A stretch of 64,000 nucleotides of DNA from Bradyrhizobium hereditatis (GTDB lineage Bacteria > Pseudomonadota > Alphaproteobacteria > Rhizobiales > Xanthobacteraceae). This document shows positions 1 to 7,964 of the stretch, piece by piece (positions within the stretch are counted from its first letter, which is position 1; every line of letters begins with the position of its first letter). The notes below the pieces were generated by a model. That model ran no database searches. It was not told the origin of the DNA and saw nothing but the letters and a program-made list of their open reading frames with translations. Both the position numbers and the translations under genes were made by a program. The stretch is from NCBI RefSeq assembly GCF_020329435.1, contig NZ_JAGKJK010000007.1, positions 1 through 64,000 of the forward strand, written 5' to 3'.

Positions 1-131
1 CCGCGGAACCAGGCGATCAGCGCCTCCGGCTCGCTCGCCACCTTGGCCTCGCGCAAAATCTTGCCGTTGGCATCAACAACACACACGCTCGAGCATTCCA
101 ATGACACGTCGATTCCGGCATAGTGGTTCAT
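1..131 (-). CDS. IS110-family transposase, N-terminal part (runs off the window)
   Basis: The first 43 codons of a transposase read leftwards off the window edge. The protein starts MNHYAGIDVSLECSSVCVVD, the hallmark opening of IS110-type DEDD recombinases, where the Asp of GIDVS is the first acidic catalytic residue. An ATG at 131 is preceded by a good ribosome site (GAGGAGA, about 6 bases upstream). IS110 enzymes insert and excise elements using a structured bridge RNA encoded in the non-coding end. Only the N-terminus is visible, so whether the element is intact cannot be judged. Confidence 0.88.
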   Translation of the reverse strand, partial: MNHYAGIDVSLECSSVCVVDANGKILREAKVASEPEALIAWFR

Positions 132-205
132 GGTCGTCTCTCCTCGATGCTTGGAGCGAGGTCCGTCCTCGACTCCGTTTACACCATCAGTGTGAGGGAC
201 GACCG

Positions 206-273
206 CCTCCCAAGCCAGCCGCGCGACGCGCGCTACCACATTGCGCCGTAGCTAGCGCGGCTGGCTTGGGAGG
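206..273. repeat. Perfect 18-bp inverted repeat in the IS110 upstream end (candidate bridge-RNA region)
   Basis: The arms at 206-223 and 256-273 are perfectly complementary. Further pairing inside the loop (GCGCGCTAC against GTAGCtaGCGCG) makes a long hairpin. It lies in the roughly 170 bases between the transposase start and the stop codon of the next gene, so it is inside or at the edge of the left end of the element. In the IS110 group (as opposed to IS1111) this upstream end is where the bridge RNA is encoded. That this hairpin belongs to such an RNA is inference; it could instead be a transcription terminator for the M20 gene. Confidence 0.55.
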
Positions 274-301
274 CCTCGGGGCCCGTTACCCCATCTACAA
301 T

Positions 302-1636
302 TCACTTCCGCCGGGCCTTGTGGAACGCGCTGAGCACCGCGAGCGTCATCGCGGTGACGCCGGTCTCGATGGTCGGCTTCGGCACCGGCGCGAACAGCGG
401 TGAATGATTTGACGGTACTGGCGGGCCGGCGCCGTTGCGTGCTGCGTCGATACGTTCCTGGTCATAGACGCCGATGTTGAACATCATCGACGGCACGCCT
501 GCGCCGGCGAATTCGGAGAAATCCTCGCTGGCGGTCCCTGGCGGCGAAACTCTGAACTTGTCGCCAAATGCCACCTTCAACACTTCGGCCGCGGCGGCGA
601 CCACATCGGGATCGTTCATGACGGACTTGGTGCCCTCGACGATCCTGATATCCGGCGCAGGTGCGCCTGACATGGCGGCAGCGGCTTTTGCCGTCCGTTC
701 GATCCCGGCATGCAGTTTGGTGCGAACTTCGGGTTTGAAGGAGCGAATGGTGCCGGATAGCTGCACGGAGTCGGGGATGATGTTTGGAGCGGTGCCGCCG
801 TGAATGGCTCCGATGCTCACGACGCCGAATTCGTTCGGGTCTTTTTCACGGCTGATCACGCTTTGCACTTCGACAATGAAGCGTGCCGCAATGACCACGG
901 GATCGACGGTCGTGTGCGGCGCCGAGCCGTGACCGCCGCGGCCGTGGAATGTCACGTCGAGACTATCGGCGGCGGACGAGCCGACCCCGGTACGATAGAA
1001 GCCCGTGCCATGAGAGAACGGACCGGCGTGCAGGGCAAACGCGATGTCGGGCTTGGGAAAGCGCGTGAACAGGCCATCCCGAATCATGGCACGCGCCCCA
1101 GCCACAATCTCTTCCGCCGGCTGGGCGATGAACATCAGCGTGCCGCGCCACTGGTCCTTCAGGCCAAGCAGCGTCTTCGCCGTTCCGACCCAGCTCGCCA
1201 TGTGAATGTCGTGGCCGCAGCTATGGGCGACGAACACCTCCCGCCCATTCCAGTTAGCCTTGTCGCGGCTCGCATACTCGAGGCCGGTCTTCTCCTCCAT
1301 CGGCAAGCCATCGAGCTCCGTGCGCACCATGATGGTGGGCCCGTCGCCGTTTCTGTAGATCGCGACCAGCCCGGTCTTGCCGACATTCTCGGTGACCTCG
1401 AACCCAAGCGCGCGCATCTCGGCGGCAAGCTTCGCGGCGGTTTTCACTTCCTGAAACGCTAGCTCGGGATGGGCGTGGATTTCCTTGTAGAGCACGTCGA
1501 GCTTTGGATAATCGCTTGCGAGCGAAGTCTCGATTGCCTTCTTCAGGCCGGGGACATCGAGCTCGGCGCGGGCAGGCAGCGAGGTCGTCGCGAATAGCGC
1601 GGCGGCTGCGGCTAACCAACTGACAAATCGCTTCAT
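302..1636 (-). CDS. Exported M20 family amidohydrolase/aminoacylase
   Basis: A 444-residue metallopeptidase-fold hydrolase of the M20D (hippurate hydrolase/IAA-amino acid hydrolase) type, expected to cleave an N-acyl amino acid or similar amide. It has an Sec-type signal peptide (MKRFVSWLAAAAALF..., cleavage after PARA), so it acts in the periplasm. Metal-site motifs are visible: HPELAFQE, RTELDGLP, SCGHDIHM, PAEE and GGHGSAPH. The open frame continues upstream to 2023 but that part is low-quality sequence overlapping a repeat; the ATG at 1636 directly precedes the signal peptide and is the chosen start. The substrate is unknown. The gene ends right against the IS110 end. Confidence 0.85.
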   Translation of the reverse strand: MKRFVSWLAAAAALFATTSLPARAELDVPGLKKAIETSLASDYPKLDVLYKEIHAHPELAFQEVKTAAKLAAEMRALGFEVTENVGKTGLVAIYRNGDGPTIMVRTELDGLPMEEKTGLEYASRDKANWNGREVFVAHSCGHDIHMASWVGTAKTLLGLKDQWRGTLMFIAQPAEEIVAGARAMIRDGLFTRFPKPDIAFALHAGPFSHGTGFYRTGVGSSAADSLDVTFHGRGGHGSAPHTTVDPVVIAARFIVEVQSVISREKDPNEFGVVSIGAIHGGTAPNIIPDSVQLSGTIRSFKPEVRTKLHAGIERTAKAAAAMSGAPAPDIRIVEGTKSVMNDPDVVAAAAEVLKVAFGDKFRVSPPGTASEDFSEFAGAGVPSMMFNIGVYDQERIDAARNGAGPPVPSNHSPLFAPVPKPTIETGVTAMTLAVLSAFHKARRK

Positions 1637-1774
1637 GGCTTGGCGTTCCTTCCGATTGGGTCGCAACGTGTTTAACAACCCGCTCAGCATGTCTGGCCTT
1701 GCCGCCTCAGCCAGCGCTTCGGCGTACCAGGACGGACAAGCCACGGGGAAGCTTTGGCGTAGCCGGGTGCCGGG

Positions 1775-1829
1775 CATCCACGTCCTTCTTCCAACCAAGA
1801 CGTGGATGACCGGGACAAGCCCGGTCATC
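1775..1829. repeat. Dispersed double-hairpin repeat
   Basis: Two adjacent hairpins: catccacgtc/gacgtggatg (1775-1808) and gatgaccggg/cccggtcatc (1805-1829). This is the compact GC-rich palindromic unit commonly scattered between genes in Bradyrhizobium-type genomes. It lies downstream of the VOC gene and upstream of the M20 gene and may act as a terminator. Confidence 0.6.
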
Positions 1830-1844
1830 GCGGAGGTAGGGAAG

Positions 1845-2225
1845 CTACGACGGCATCCGGTGCATCGCGCAGATCTTGTTGCCGTCGAGATCGCGCAAAT
1901 ATGCGAGATAGAGTTTGCCGCCGACCCCCTCGCGAATGCCCGGCGGGTTTTCGCAAGTGGTGCCGCCATTGGCGATGCCGGCCGCATGCCATGCGTCAGC
2001 CTGCTCGGGTGAATCAGCCGCAAAGCCGATGGTGCCGCCGTTTGCCGGCGTTGCCGGCTGGCCGTTGATCGGCTTGGTCACCGAGAACACGCCGGTCTTG
2101 GTAAAATAGAAGATCCGGTGGCCGTCGACCTTGGCCGGCCGGACGCCAAGTGTGCCGAGCAGGGCATCATAAAACGCCTTGGCCTTTTCGAGGTCGTTGG
2201 TGCCGATCATCACATGCGAAAACAT
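1845..2225 (-). CDS. VOC family (glyoxalase/bleomycin-resistance fold) protein
   Basis: A 126-residue single-domain vicinal-oxygen-chelate protein. The opening MFSHVMIGTNDLEKAKAFYD is the typical first beta-alpha unit, and the C-terminal half has YLRDLDGNKICAMH, the usual last strand with metal-ligand context. Members are glyoxalase-, dioxygenase- or antibiotic-binding-like metalloproteins; no specific substrate can be given. It is in the same orientation as the M20 gene 209 bases downstream but separated from it by a hairpin repeat, so co-transcription is doubtful. Confidence 0.85.
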   Translation of the reverse strand: MFSHVMIGTNDLEKAKAFYDALLGTLGVRPAKVDGHRIFYFTKTGVFSVTKPINGQPATPANGGTIGFAADSPEQADAWHAAGIANGGTTCENPPGIREGVGGKLYLAYLRDLDGNKICAMHRMPS

Positions 2226-2286
2226 TGGTTCAATTCCTCCCAGTTTTGACGAGCAACCGCGATTACCTGGCTATCGCGAGGTGCGC

Positions 2287-2311
2287 GGAACAACCCCACG
2301 CGATGCTCGTT
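2287..2311 (+). promoter_or_regulatory. Candidate EcfG-type general stress response promoter upstream of htpX
   Basis: GGAAC (2287-2291), a 16-base spacer, then CGTT (2308-2311) matches the alphaproteobacterial EcfG sigma-factor consensus exactly. It points towards htpX, whose start is 236 bases further on, which would give an unusually long leader. The rest of the 2226-2546 gap shows no gene or other structure I can support. The match is by eye only. Confidence 0.45.
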
Positions 2312-2546
2312 GCGGCAATGTAGACGGCGCTATTGGCGTTGTACAAGCAGGCGGGCGACAATCGGCGGGGTACGAGGTAGCCTGAGCCGCCAGATTACGT
2401 TTCGGTAACCCGGTCCCGGAAATTGGTTTCCACGGTAAAACGCGGCGCCTCGACGCACCATCGGCATCTTGCGGCGCCGCAGGGGCAGTTCCTACCTTTG
2501 GGATGCCAGCCGCGGCGTATCTGTCGCAGGCGGCAAGGAGACGACA

Positions 2547-3485
2547 ATGAGCTACTTCAAGACTGCCATTCTGCTGGCCGGTCTTACCGGCCTCTTCATG
2601 GGCGTCGGCTATCTGATCGGCGGCGCCAGCGGCGCCGTGATCGCGCTCGTGATCGCCGCCGCGACCAACATCTTCGCCTACTGGAATTCGGACCGCATGG
2701 TGCTGTCGATGTACGGCGCCCATGAGGTCGACCAGCGCACCGCGCCCGATCTCTTCAATCTGGTAGCCGAGCTGGCCGGCCGCGCCGGCCTGCCGATGCC
2801 GCGCGTGTTCGTGATGGACGAGGCGCAGCCCAATGCGTTCGCCACCGGCCGCAATCCGCAGAACGCGGCGGTCGCCGTGACCACGGGCCTAGTGCAATCG
2901 CTCAGCCGCGAGGAGCTCGCCGGCGTGATCGCGCACGAGCTCGCGCATATCAGGAACCATGACACGCTGCTGATGACCATCACCGCGACCATCGCCGGCG
3001 CGATTTCGATGCTGGCGCAGTTCGGCATGTTCTTCGGCGGCAACCGCGACAACCACGGGCCCGGCATCATCGGCTCGATTGCCATGATGATCCTGGCGCC
3101 GCTCGGCGCCATGCTGGTGCAGATGGCGATCAGCCGTACCCGCGAATATGCCGCCGACGATATGGGCGCGCGCATCTGCGGCCAGCCGATGTGGCTTGCA
3201 TCCGCCTTGAGCAAAATCGCGAGTGCCGCGCATGTGGTGCCCAACCCGGAAGCCGAGCGCAATCCGGCCACGGCGCACATGTTCATCATCAACCCGCTGT
3301 CGGGCCAGGGCATGGACAATCTGTTCACGACGCACCCGTCGACGGAGAACCGCATCGCCGCTCTTCAGCAGCTCGCGGCGGAGATGGGCGCGCATGGCGG
3401 AACGCTTTCCATGGGTACCCGCGGCAACTATCCGCGCCGCGGCCCGTGGGGCCGCCCCTCGGCCTCGCGCGGACCGTGGGGATAA
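2547..3485 (+). CDS. htpX: HtpX membrane zinc metalloprotease
   Basis: A 312-residue M48 protease of the inner membrane that degrades misfolded or damaged membrane proteins, complementing FtsH. Two N-terminal membrane helices (about 5-27 and 29-47) are followed by the zinc motif HELAH (130-134), then a hydrophobic segment and the third ligand region around EYAADDMGA. The open frame extends 26 codons further upstream; the ATG at 2547 with AAGGAG 8 bases before it, and the usual MSYFKTAILL start of the family, fix the start. The C-terminus is Gly/Pro/Arg-rich, as in rhizobial homologues. A candidate EcfG promoter lies upstream. Confidence 0.95.
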   Translation: MSYFKTAILLAGLTGLFMGVGYLIGGASGAVIALVIAAATNIFAYWNSDRMVLSMYGAHEVDQRTAPDLFNLVAELAGRAGLPMPRVFVMDEAQPNAFATGRNPQNAAVAVTTGLVQSLSREELAGVIAHELAHIRNHDTLLMTITATIAGAISMLAQFGMFFGGNRDNHGPGIIGSIAMMILAPLGAMLVQMAISRTREYAADDMGARICGQPMWLASALSKIASAAHVVPNPEAERNPATAHMFIINPLSGQGMDNLFTTHPSTENRIAALQQLAAEMGAHGGTLSMGTRGNYPRRGPWGRPSASRGPWG

Positions 3486-3507
3486 GCTAAATAGAAGCGG
3501 AAATCGA

Positions 3508-3538
3508 GAAAGGCCCGTCACTGCGACGGGCCTTTCTT
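3508..3538 (+). terminator. Rho-independent terminator after htpX
   Basis: A perfect 12-bp stem (gaaaggcccgtc/gacgggcctttc, 3508-3519 and 3525-3536) with a 5-base loop and a short T-rich tail, 22 bases past the htpX stop. Confidence 0.85.
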
Positions 3539-3572
3539 CAATGATACAGTATCCCGCAAAAGGGATCTTGGC

Positions 3573-4466
3573 GTGGAACGGTTGGACGACCTCGAAGCCT
3601 TCGTGGCGGTTGTCGAGAAGGGCAGCCAGGCGGCCGCCTCGCGCCACCTGCGGCGTCCGTTGCAATCGCTGAACCGGTCGCTGATCGCGCTGGAGCGTGC
3701 CGTCGGCGTGGAATTGGTGAAGCGGACGACACGGCGGTCGGAACCTACCGAAGCAGGAAAACTGTTCTACGAACGCATCAAGCCGGCGGTTGCCGAAATC
3801 ATCGAGGCGCGGAACGAAGCCGCCAGCATTCGCGCCGAAGTGTCGGGGCCGCTGAAGATCGGCGCACCGGTGCTGTTCGCGTCAACCTATGTCGCCCCGA
3901 TTATCGGCCGCTTTCTAAAACTCTATCCGAAGGTCGAGATCGAGCTGAAAGCGTCCGACGACCAGGTGGACCTCATTGCCGAAGGGCTCGACATGGCCGT
4001 TCGGATCGGCGAGTCCGTCGATGAACAGCTGACGGCGCGCCGGCTGCAGGCGCTACGTGTCGTGACATGCGGCGCGCCATCGTACTTCGCCCAGCATGGC
4101 ATCCCGAAACATCCCAGCGAGCTCGAACATCATCAGTGCGTGTTGCGATCGGGGACGGGTCCGTCAGATAAATGGCCGTTTCGCATCGGCGGCAAGCTAC
4201 AGAAGGTCAAGGTGTCAGGCCGCTTTCACTCGAACACCGCCGCGGCGATCCGTGCGGTCGCCGGGGAAGGCATCGGCCTTGCGCAACTGCCGCTCTGGCA
4301 GATCAGAGAGCTCGTCGAGCAGGGTGCACTGGCCATCGTCCTGCCGGAGTTCGAAACCGAGGGCATGCCGATCCAGCTGGTTTGGCCGCCGACCAAAGCG
4401 CCGCTGGAGCGCATGCGGCGCTTCACCGACTTCCTGGCGAACGGCCTCAAGGCCGAGCTGCTCTAA
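3573..4466 (+). CDS. LysR-family transcriptional regulator
   Basis: A 297-residue LysR protein: N-terminal winged helix-turn-helix (about 1-60, opening MERLDDLEAFVAVVEKGSQA) and a C-terminal effector-binding domain starting around SGPLKIGAPV. It starts with GTG at 3573; AAAAGGGA lies just upstream. The helix-turn-helix has PLQSLNRSLIALE where most members have ...SAVSRAIAALE, so the recognition helix is somewhat atypical. It belongs to the CrgA/YafC-like group by general look. Its target is not obvious: the gene downstream is convergent. Confidence 0.9.
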   Translation: MERLDDLEAFVAVVEKGSQAAASRHLRRPLQSLNRSLIALERAVGVELVKRTTRRSEPTEAGKLFYERIKPAVAEIIEARNEAASIRAEVSGPLKIGAPVLFASTYVAPIIGRFLKLYPKVEIELKASDDQVDLIAEGLDMAVRIGESVDEQLTARRLQALRVVTCGAPSYFAQHGIPKHPSELEHHQCVLRSGTGPSDKWPFRIGGKLQKVKVSGRFHSNTAAAIRAVAGEGIGLAQLPLWQIRELVEQGALAIVLPEFETEGMPIQLVWPPTKAPLERMRRFTDFLANGLKAELL

Positions 4467-4513
4467 AGCGTGATGAAATTGGGATTGATTGCGCCCACGA
4501 AGAGGGTGAGCTC

Positions 4514-4629
4514 CCTCTCCCGCTTGCGGGGGAGGGCTGGGGTGGGGGTGTCTCCGCGGGCAACACTGCCCGGGTGGAGAGAGCCTCCACCCGGCGCTTC
4601 GCGCCGACCTCCCCCGCAAGCGGGAGAGG
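4514..4629. repeat. Long inverted repeat between convergent genes
   Basis: The arms cctctcccgcttgcgggggagg (4514-4535) and its near-perfect complement (4608-4629) bracket a GC-rich loop that itself contains a hairpin (gggtggagagagcctccaccc). This is a widespread palindromic repeat of Bradyrhizobium-type genomes. Lying between the LysR gene and the convergent oxidase gene, it could stop transcription from both sides. Confidence 0.65.
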
Positions 4630-4688
4630 TGAAGTGCGTCTGCGGCCAAATCGATCTAATCAAAAATCACCATGCTCTAGTGCGCAGA

Positions 4689-6095
4689 TCAGAATATCGC
4701 GTAGCCGGGGGTGAGCAGATCGGCCGGATCAAGGCGCCGCTTGATTTCGGCAAATCGCGCCCAGCTTGATCCAAAATGATCTTTCCAGTCGTCTTGCGAC
4801 ATCGGAAAGGCGCTGACCGGATAGTGCATTGCGCCGGCGCGCCGGAGCCGATCGTAGAGTGCGCGGTTCTGTGCGACCATGCGCTCGATCGCGGCGCGAT
4901 CGTCGGAAGGTGGCACGCGGATGACGTTGAACGGAAAGACGACGCTCTCAGCGGGCAGGCGAACCAGCGGCGTGCGGCACGCGTTTGTCATCATGGGATA
5001 GCAGGTGATCCGCCCGAACGGTCCGATATCCGCTGGCGTCAATTCGTCAAGGATTTCGCGCGCGAGCTGCTCTGCATTGCTGCCGGGCAGGAACGCCAGC
5101 AGCCAGGGTTTTGGGGTAGTCCACTGGCCCTTCGATCGAAGCAGGGCTTCGAATTTTGCGAAGGCCGCGGCGTCTTCGCCGTAGGTAAGGTCGGTAATCA
5201 CGGCGGCGCTGCGCGTATCTGACAATGCCTTGAGCAGGGCGCTGTCATCGGGAAGCCGGTTACCATTGTAAAAGACGGCTCCCTCGAGCTGATAGCGCCA
5301 GCCGCCGGCACCGTCGGGGAGGATCGCGCCCTGCAACTGGTCGAAGCGTTCTTCCGCCAGGGCGCGCCGCTGGTCGGCGATCAGTTCACTCAAGCCAGGA
5401 TAAAACAGTTGAAAGCGGCGGACGCGCTCCGGCGCGCGCACCAGGCGCAAGGTCGCGCGCGTGATGATGCCGCATTGGCCGAGCCCGGCCCGGACTGCGT
5501 CAAAAGCGTTCGGATTCGATCCCACCGAACAGGTCAGTTCATGTCCATCGCCGGTCACGACATCCAGTTCGAGAACGTTGTCGGTCTGCATGCCGTATCG
5601 GGATGACGAGCCGCCAATGCCGCCGACAGCGATCGTGCCGCCTACCGACAGGCCGAGATAATTGGTCAGCACCGGCGGCGTCAGGCCTTGCGGCAGAGTG
5701 GCATCGAGCACGCTCTTCCACGTCGCGCCGGCATCGACCACGACGCGGTCCGGCCGGAGATCGCGGATCGAATTGAGCCTGCCCATATCGATCACGATGC
5801 CGTTTTCGCTCAGCGAGCGGCCATAGATCGAATGGCCCTGGCCGCGCGCTGCAACTTTCAGTCTCTCGGCTCTCGCAAGGCGCAATAGGCTGGCGACCTC
5901 CGCGCTTGATATCGGCTGCGCTACCGCGCGCGGCTCCCTATGAATCAGCCGCCCGAAATCCGTGCTTGCTTCGGCGCGATTGCCCTCGCGCGATGGCATT
6001 TCGGCCGCGCCGGCTGTGAAGTCCCAACTCTGCGATGTCGCGGCCGCGGCGACGCCAAGGCCAGCGCCCAGAAAGGTGCGTCTGTCGGATGTCAT
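4689..6095 (-). CDS. Tat-exported FAD-linked oxidase, cytokinin-dehydrogenase-like
   Basis: A 468-residue flavoenzyme with a twin-arginine signal (DRRTFLGAGLGVAAAA), implying folded export to the periplasm. The PCMH-type FAD-binding domain (about 55-220) contains ARGQGHSIYGRS; in plant cytokinin dehydrogenases the corresponding GxGHS histidine carries covalent FAD. GLSVGGTIAVGGIGGSS and GLGQCGIITRATL are further CKX/FAD-oxidase motifs, and the C-terminal domain ends LDPADLLTPGYAIF as in CKX proteins. The ATG at 6095 has GGAGGATC upstream; the longer frame is not needed. It could act on cytokinins or on another amine/alcohol; the substrate is inferred from family only. Confidence 0.82.
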   Translation of the reverse strand: MTSDRRTFLGAGLGVAAAATSQSWDFTAGAAEMPSREGNRAEASTDFGRLIHREPRAVAQPISSAEVASLLRLARAERLKVAARGQGHSIYGRSLSENGIVIDMGRLNSIRDLRPDRVVVDAGATWKSVLDATLPQGLTPPVLTNYLGLSVGGTIAVGGIGGSSSRYGMQTDNVLELDVVTGDGHELTCSVGSNPNAFDAVRAGLGQCGIITRATLRLVRAPERVRRFQLFYPGLSELIADQRRALAEERFDQLQGAILPDGAGGWRYQLEGAVFYNGNRLPDDSALLKALSDTRSAAVITDLTYGEDAAAFAKFEALLRSKGQWTTPKPWLLAFLPGSNAEQLAREILDELTPADIGPFGRITCYPMMTNACRTPLVRLPAESVVFPFNVIRVPPSDDRAAIERMVAQNRALYDRLRRAGAMHYPVSAFPMSQDDWKDHFGSSWARFAEIKRRLDPADLLTPGYAIF

Positions 6096-6227
6096 GAACG
6101 ATCCTCCATCGCGGTGAGACGTTCCCAGCCGGATTACTTGGACGAAGCTGGCGCCGATGATTTCACGAAACAATCATCGCCTGGCGCGATGGACATTCCC
6201 GCAAACCGGGACAATCGAACGCAAATT

Positions 6228-6305
6228 GTAGGGTGGGTTAGCGAAGCGTAACCCACCATTCATCCGCGTAACGGCGGCGGATTACGCTTCGCTAATCCGC
6301 CCTAC
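6228..6305. repeat. GTAGGGTGGGTTAGCGAAGCG-type dispersed repeat
   Basis: A tandem of two hairpins (ggtgggttagcgaagcgtaacccacc and ggcggattacgcttcgctaatccgcc) with gtaggg/ccctac ends. A diverged copy of the same design lies at 10116-10197. It sits 130 bases upstream of the FAD-oxidase start, in the 6096-7023 gap, which holds only repeats. Confidence 0.6.
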
Positions 6306-6639
6306 GGACTGCCGACTGATTTGCTCTCTCTCGCAAGGACATTTTCATGCGTCCGTCCGCGACAAACTGGCACGAGACCAAATCACTTCTGATTTTCAGA
6401 AATCATCAAGTCCCGGAATCAAAAATATTCCGCTTCCGTTTTTGCCCAAATCAGTCGCATAACTCCGCCCGTCTCACCGCAAGATGAGGGGCGGCGGCCA
6501 CGTCACGAACGCGCGGTGAGATGCGATGGATGCAGATGGCGCGAGAGACGTTGCGCGCCGGATGCGTACGGCGAAGTCGTGTGGTTCGGGCGCCGCGGTG
6601 CTGGCGTTAAGTTCCCAAGAGCAGCGAAAGCCTCTCGGG

Positions 6640-6850
6640 GGCGATGGTGGCAATAAAGCCGTTCACCAGGAAGAGCACGAAGTAAGCCGTAAAGCCATTG
6701 CGCAGGGAAGGCCGGAGTGTTTCCGCTGTACCTGTATGCTCGTGTGCGTTTTCTTTATGCGCAACGGCACACGAGACCGCGGGTGCAGCCAGCACCCGGT
6801 CTTCCCTGCGCCCTCTGATCTTGATGAGGGGCAAAGACGATGCAAACCTC
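6640..6850. repeat. Large dispersed non-coding repeat with long stem
   Basis: Contains gcgcagggaaggccgg (6700-6715) and its complement ccggtcttccctgcgc (6796-6811), folding into a long stem around a loop with internal hairpins (gtgtgcgtt.../...aacggcacac). I recognise this block as a frequent intergenic element in Bradyrhizobium genomes, often mis-annotated as short hypothetical ORFs. No credible ORF runs through it. Confidence 0.55.
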
Positions 6851-6894
6851 GGGCAGTTCATGTCGCGAGATCGCGAACGCATATTCAGTCGTCG

Positions 6895-6991
6895 TCACCC
6901 GCGAAGGCGGGTGATCCAGTATTCCAGAGGCAGCAGTGATAGAACCGATAAGCCGCGGCGTACTGGATGCCCCGCTTTCGCGGGGCATGAC
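6895..6991. repeat. Palindromic repeat with double GC stem
   Basis: Left half tcacccgcgaaggcgggtgatccagta and right half tactggatgccccgctttcgcggggcatga each form a hairpin, and ccagta/tactgg pair across. It lies just downstream of the SDR gene stop and may terminate it. The stretch 6306-6640 shows nothing I can name. Confidence 0.55.
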
Positions 6992-7023
6992 ACGTGTTGG
7001 TGTGGCCGCGATGCCGCCACAAA

Positions 7024-7803
7024 CTAAAACGCCGTATACCCGCCATCGATCACAAAACAGTCCGCCGTATGATACGACGACGCCTTGCTCATGATGTACA
7101 CAGCGATGCCGCCGAAATCCTCGGGCTCGCCGAAGCGGCGGACCGGAATGCGCGGCATCACGTTGGCGACGAACTTGTCGTTCGCCATGATGCCGGCGGT
7201 CATGTCGCTCTTGATCCAGCCGGGGAGGATCGCGTTCGCAGTGACGCCGTGGCGCGCGAGCTCGACCGCGAGCGCGCGGCACAGCGCGTTCAGCGCCGCC
7301 TTCGTGCCGGCATAATGCTCGTTGCGCGCGGTGCCGAACAGCGATGCGAGGCTCGAGGTCGCAACCAGCCGGCCGAACTTGTCGCCAGCTTCGGCGCGTT
7401 CGGTCATGTGGCGGGCCGCGACCTGAAAGACATGGAAGACGCCGTCGAGATTGGTCGCGAACATGCGCCGCCATTCCTCCTCGGTGCGGTCGATGAAAGC
7501 GCGCCGCCCGCCGCCGCCGATACCGGCATTGGCAAAGCAGCCGTCGACGCGGCCGAAGGTATCGAGGGTCGCCTTCATCGCGGTTTTCACCGAAGCCGAA
7601 TCCGAGACGTCGCAGACTTGGGTATGCACCTTGCCCGGCCCGGCCGACATGGTCGCTGCCGCCACCTTGTTCTTCTCCGCATTGCGCCCCCAGATCGAAA
7701 CGTTGCAACCTTGCGCGTTCAGCGCCTGCGCGATGCCGAGGCCGATGCCGCCATTGCCGCCGGTGATCACGGCCGTGCGGCCGGTGAGGTCAAAGATGCT
7801 CAT
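7024..7803 (-). CDS. SDR-family NAD(P)-dependent oxidoreductase
   Basis: A 259-residue classical short-chain dehydrogenase. Visible motifs: cofactor-binding TGGNGGIG (about 13-20), NAGIGGGG, an active-site Ser in VATSSLASL and the catalytic YAGTK. The C-terminus DCFVIDGGYTAF is typical. The ATG at 7803 has GGAAACG upstream; the frame extends beyond it but without the family start. It is divergent from the enoyl-CoA hydratase operon and plausibly supplies a beta- or gamma-hydroxyacyl oxidation/reduction step in the same catabolic block; the substrate is not determined. Confidence 0.88.
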   Translation of the reverse strand: MSIFDLTGRTAVITGGNGGIGLGIAQALNAQGCNVSIWGRNAEKNKVAAATMSAGPGKVHTQVCDVSDSASVKTAMKATLDTFGRVDGCFANAGIGGGGRRAFIDRTEEEWRRMFATNLDGVFHVFQVAARHMTERAEAGDKFGRLVATSSLASLFGTARNEHYAGTKAALNALCRALAVELARHGVTANAILPGWIKSDMTAGIMANDKFVANVMPRIPVRRFGEPEDFGGIAVYIMSKASSYHTADCFVIDGGYTAF

Positions 7804-7964
7804 GAGACGTTTCCATTTGTTGGGTAAGCAGACCTGCGCCCGATGGCGGGCAGATGTTCTGGCGCAAGCATGGACAACGCCGTCAGGAAAATCAAATATG
7901 GGCGCGACATCATCAGGTCTTCCGCGCAGCGAAATAGCGCGTAAACACAAGTCATGAGGAAGCA

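Noticed and set aside
1637..2023. N-terminal extension of the M20 amidohydrolase frame
   Set aside because: It overlaps a dispersed repeat and the VOC gene, while the ATG at 1636 begins a clean signal peptide.
6526..6939. Possible small ORFs in the 6.5-6.9 kb gap
   Set aside because: They run through a structured dispersed repeat on both strands, show no ribosome site and have shadow-like composition.
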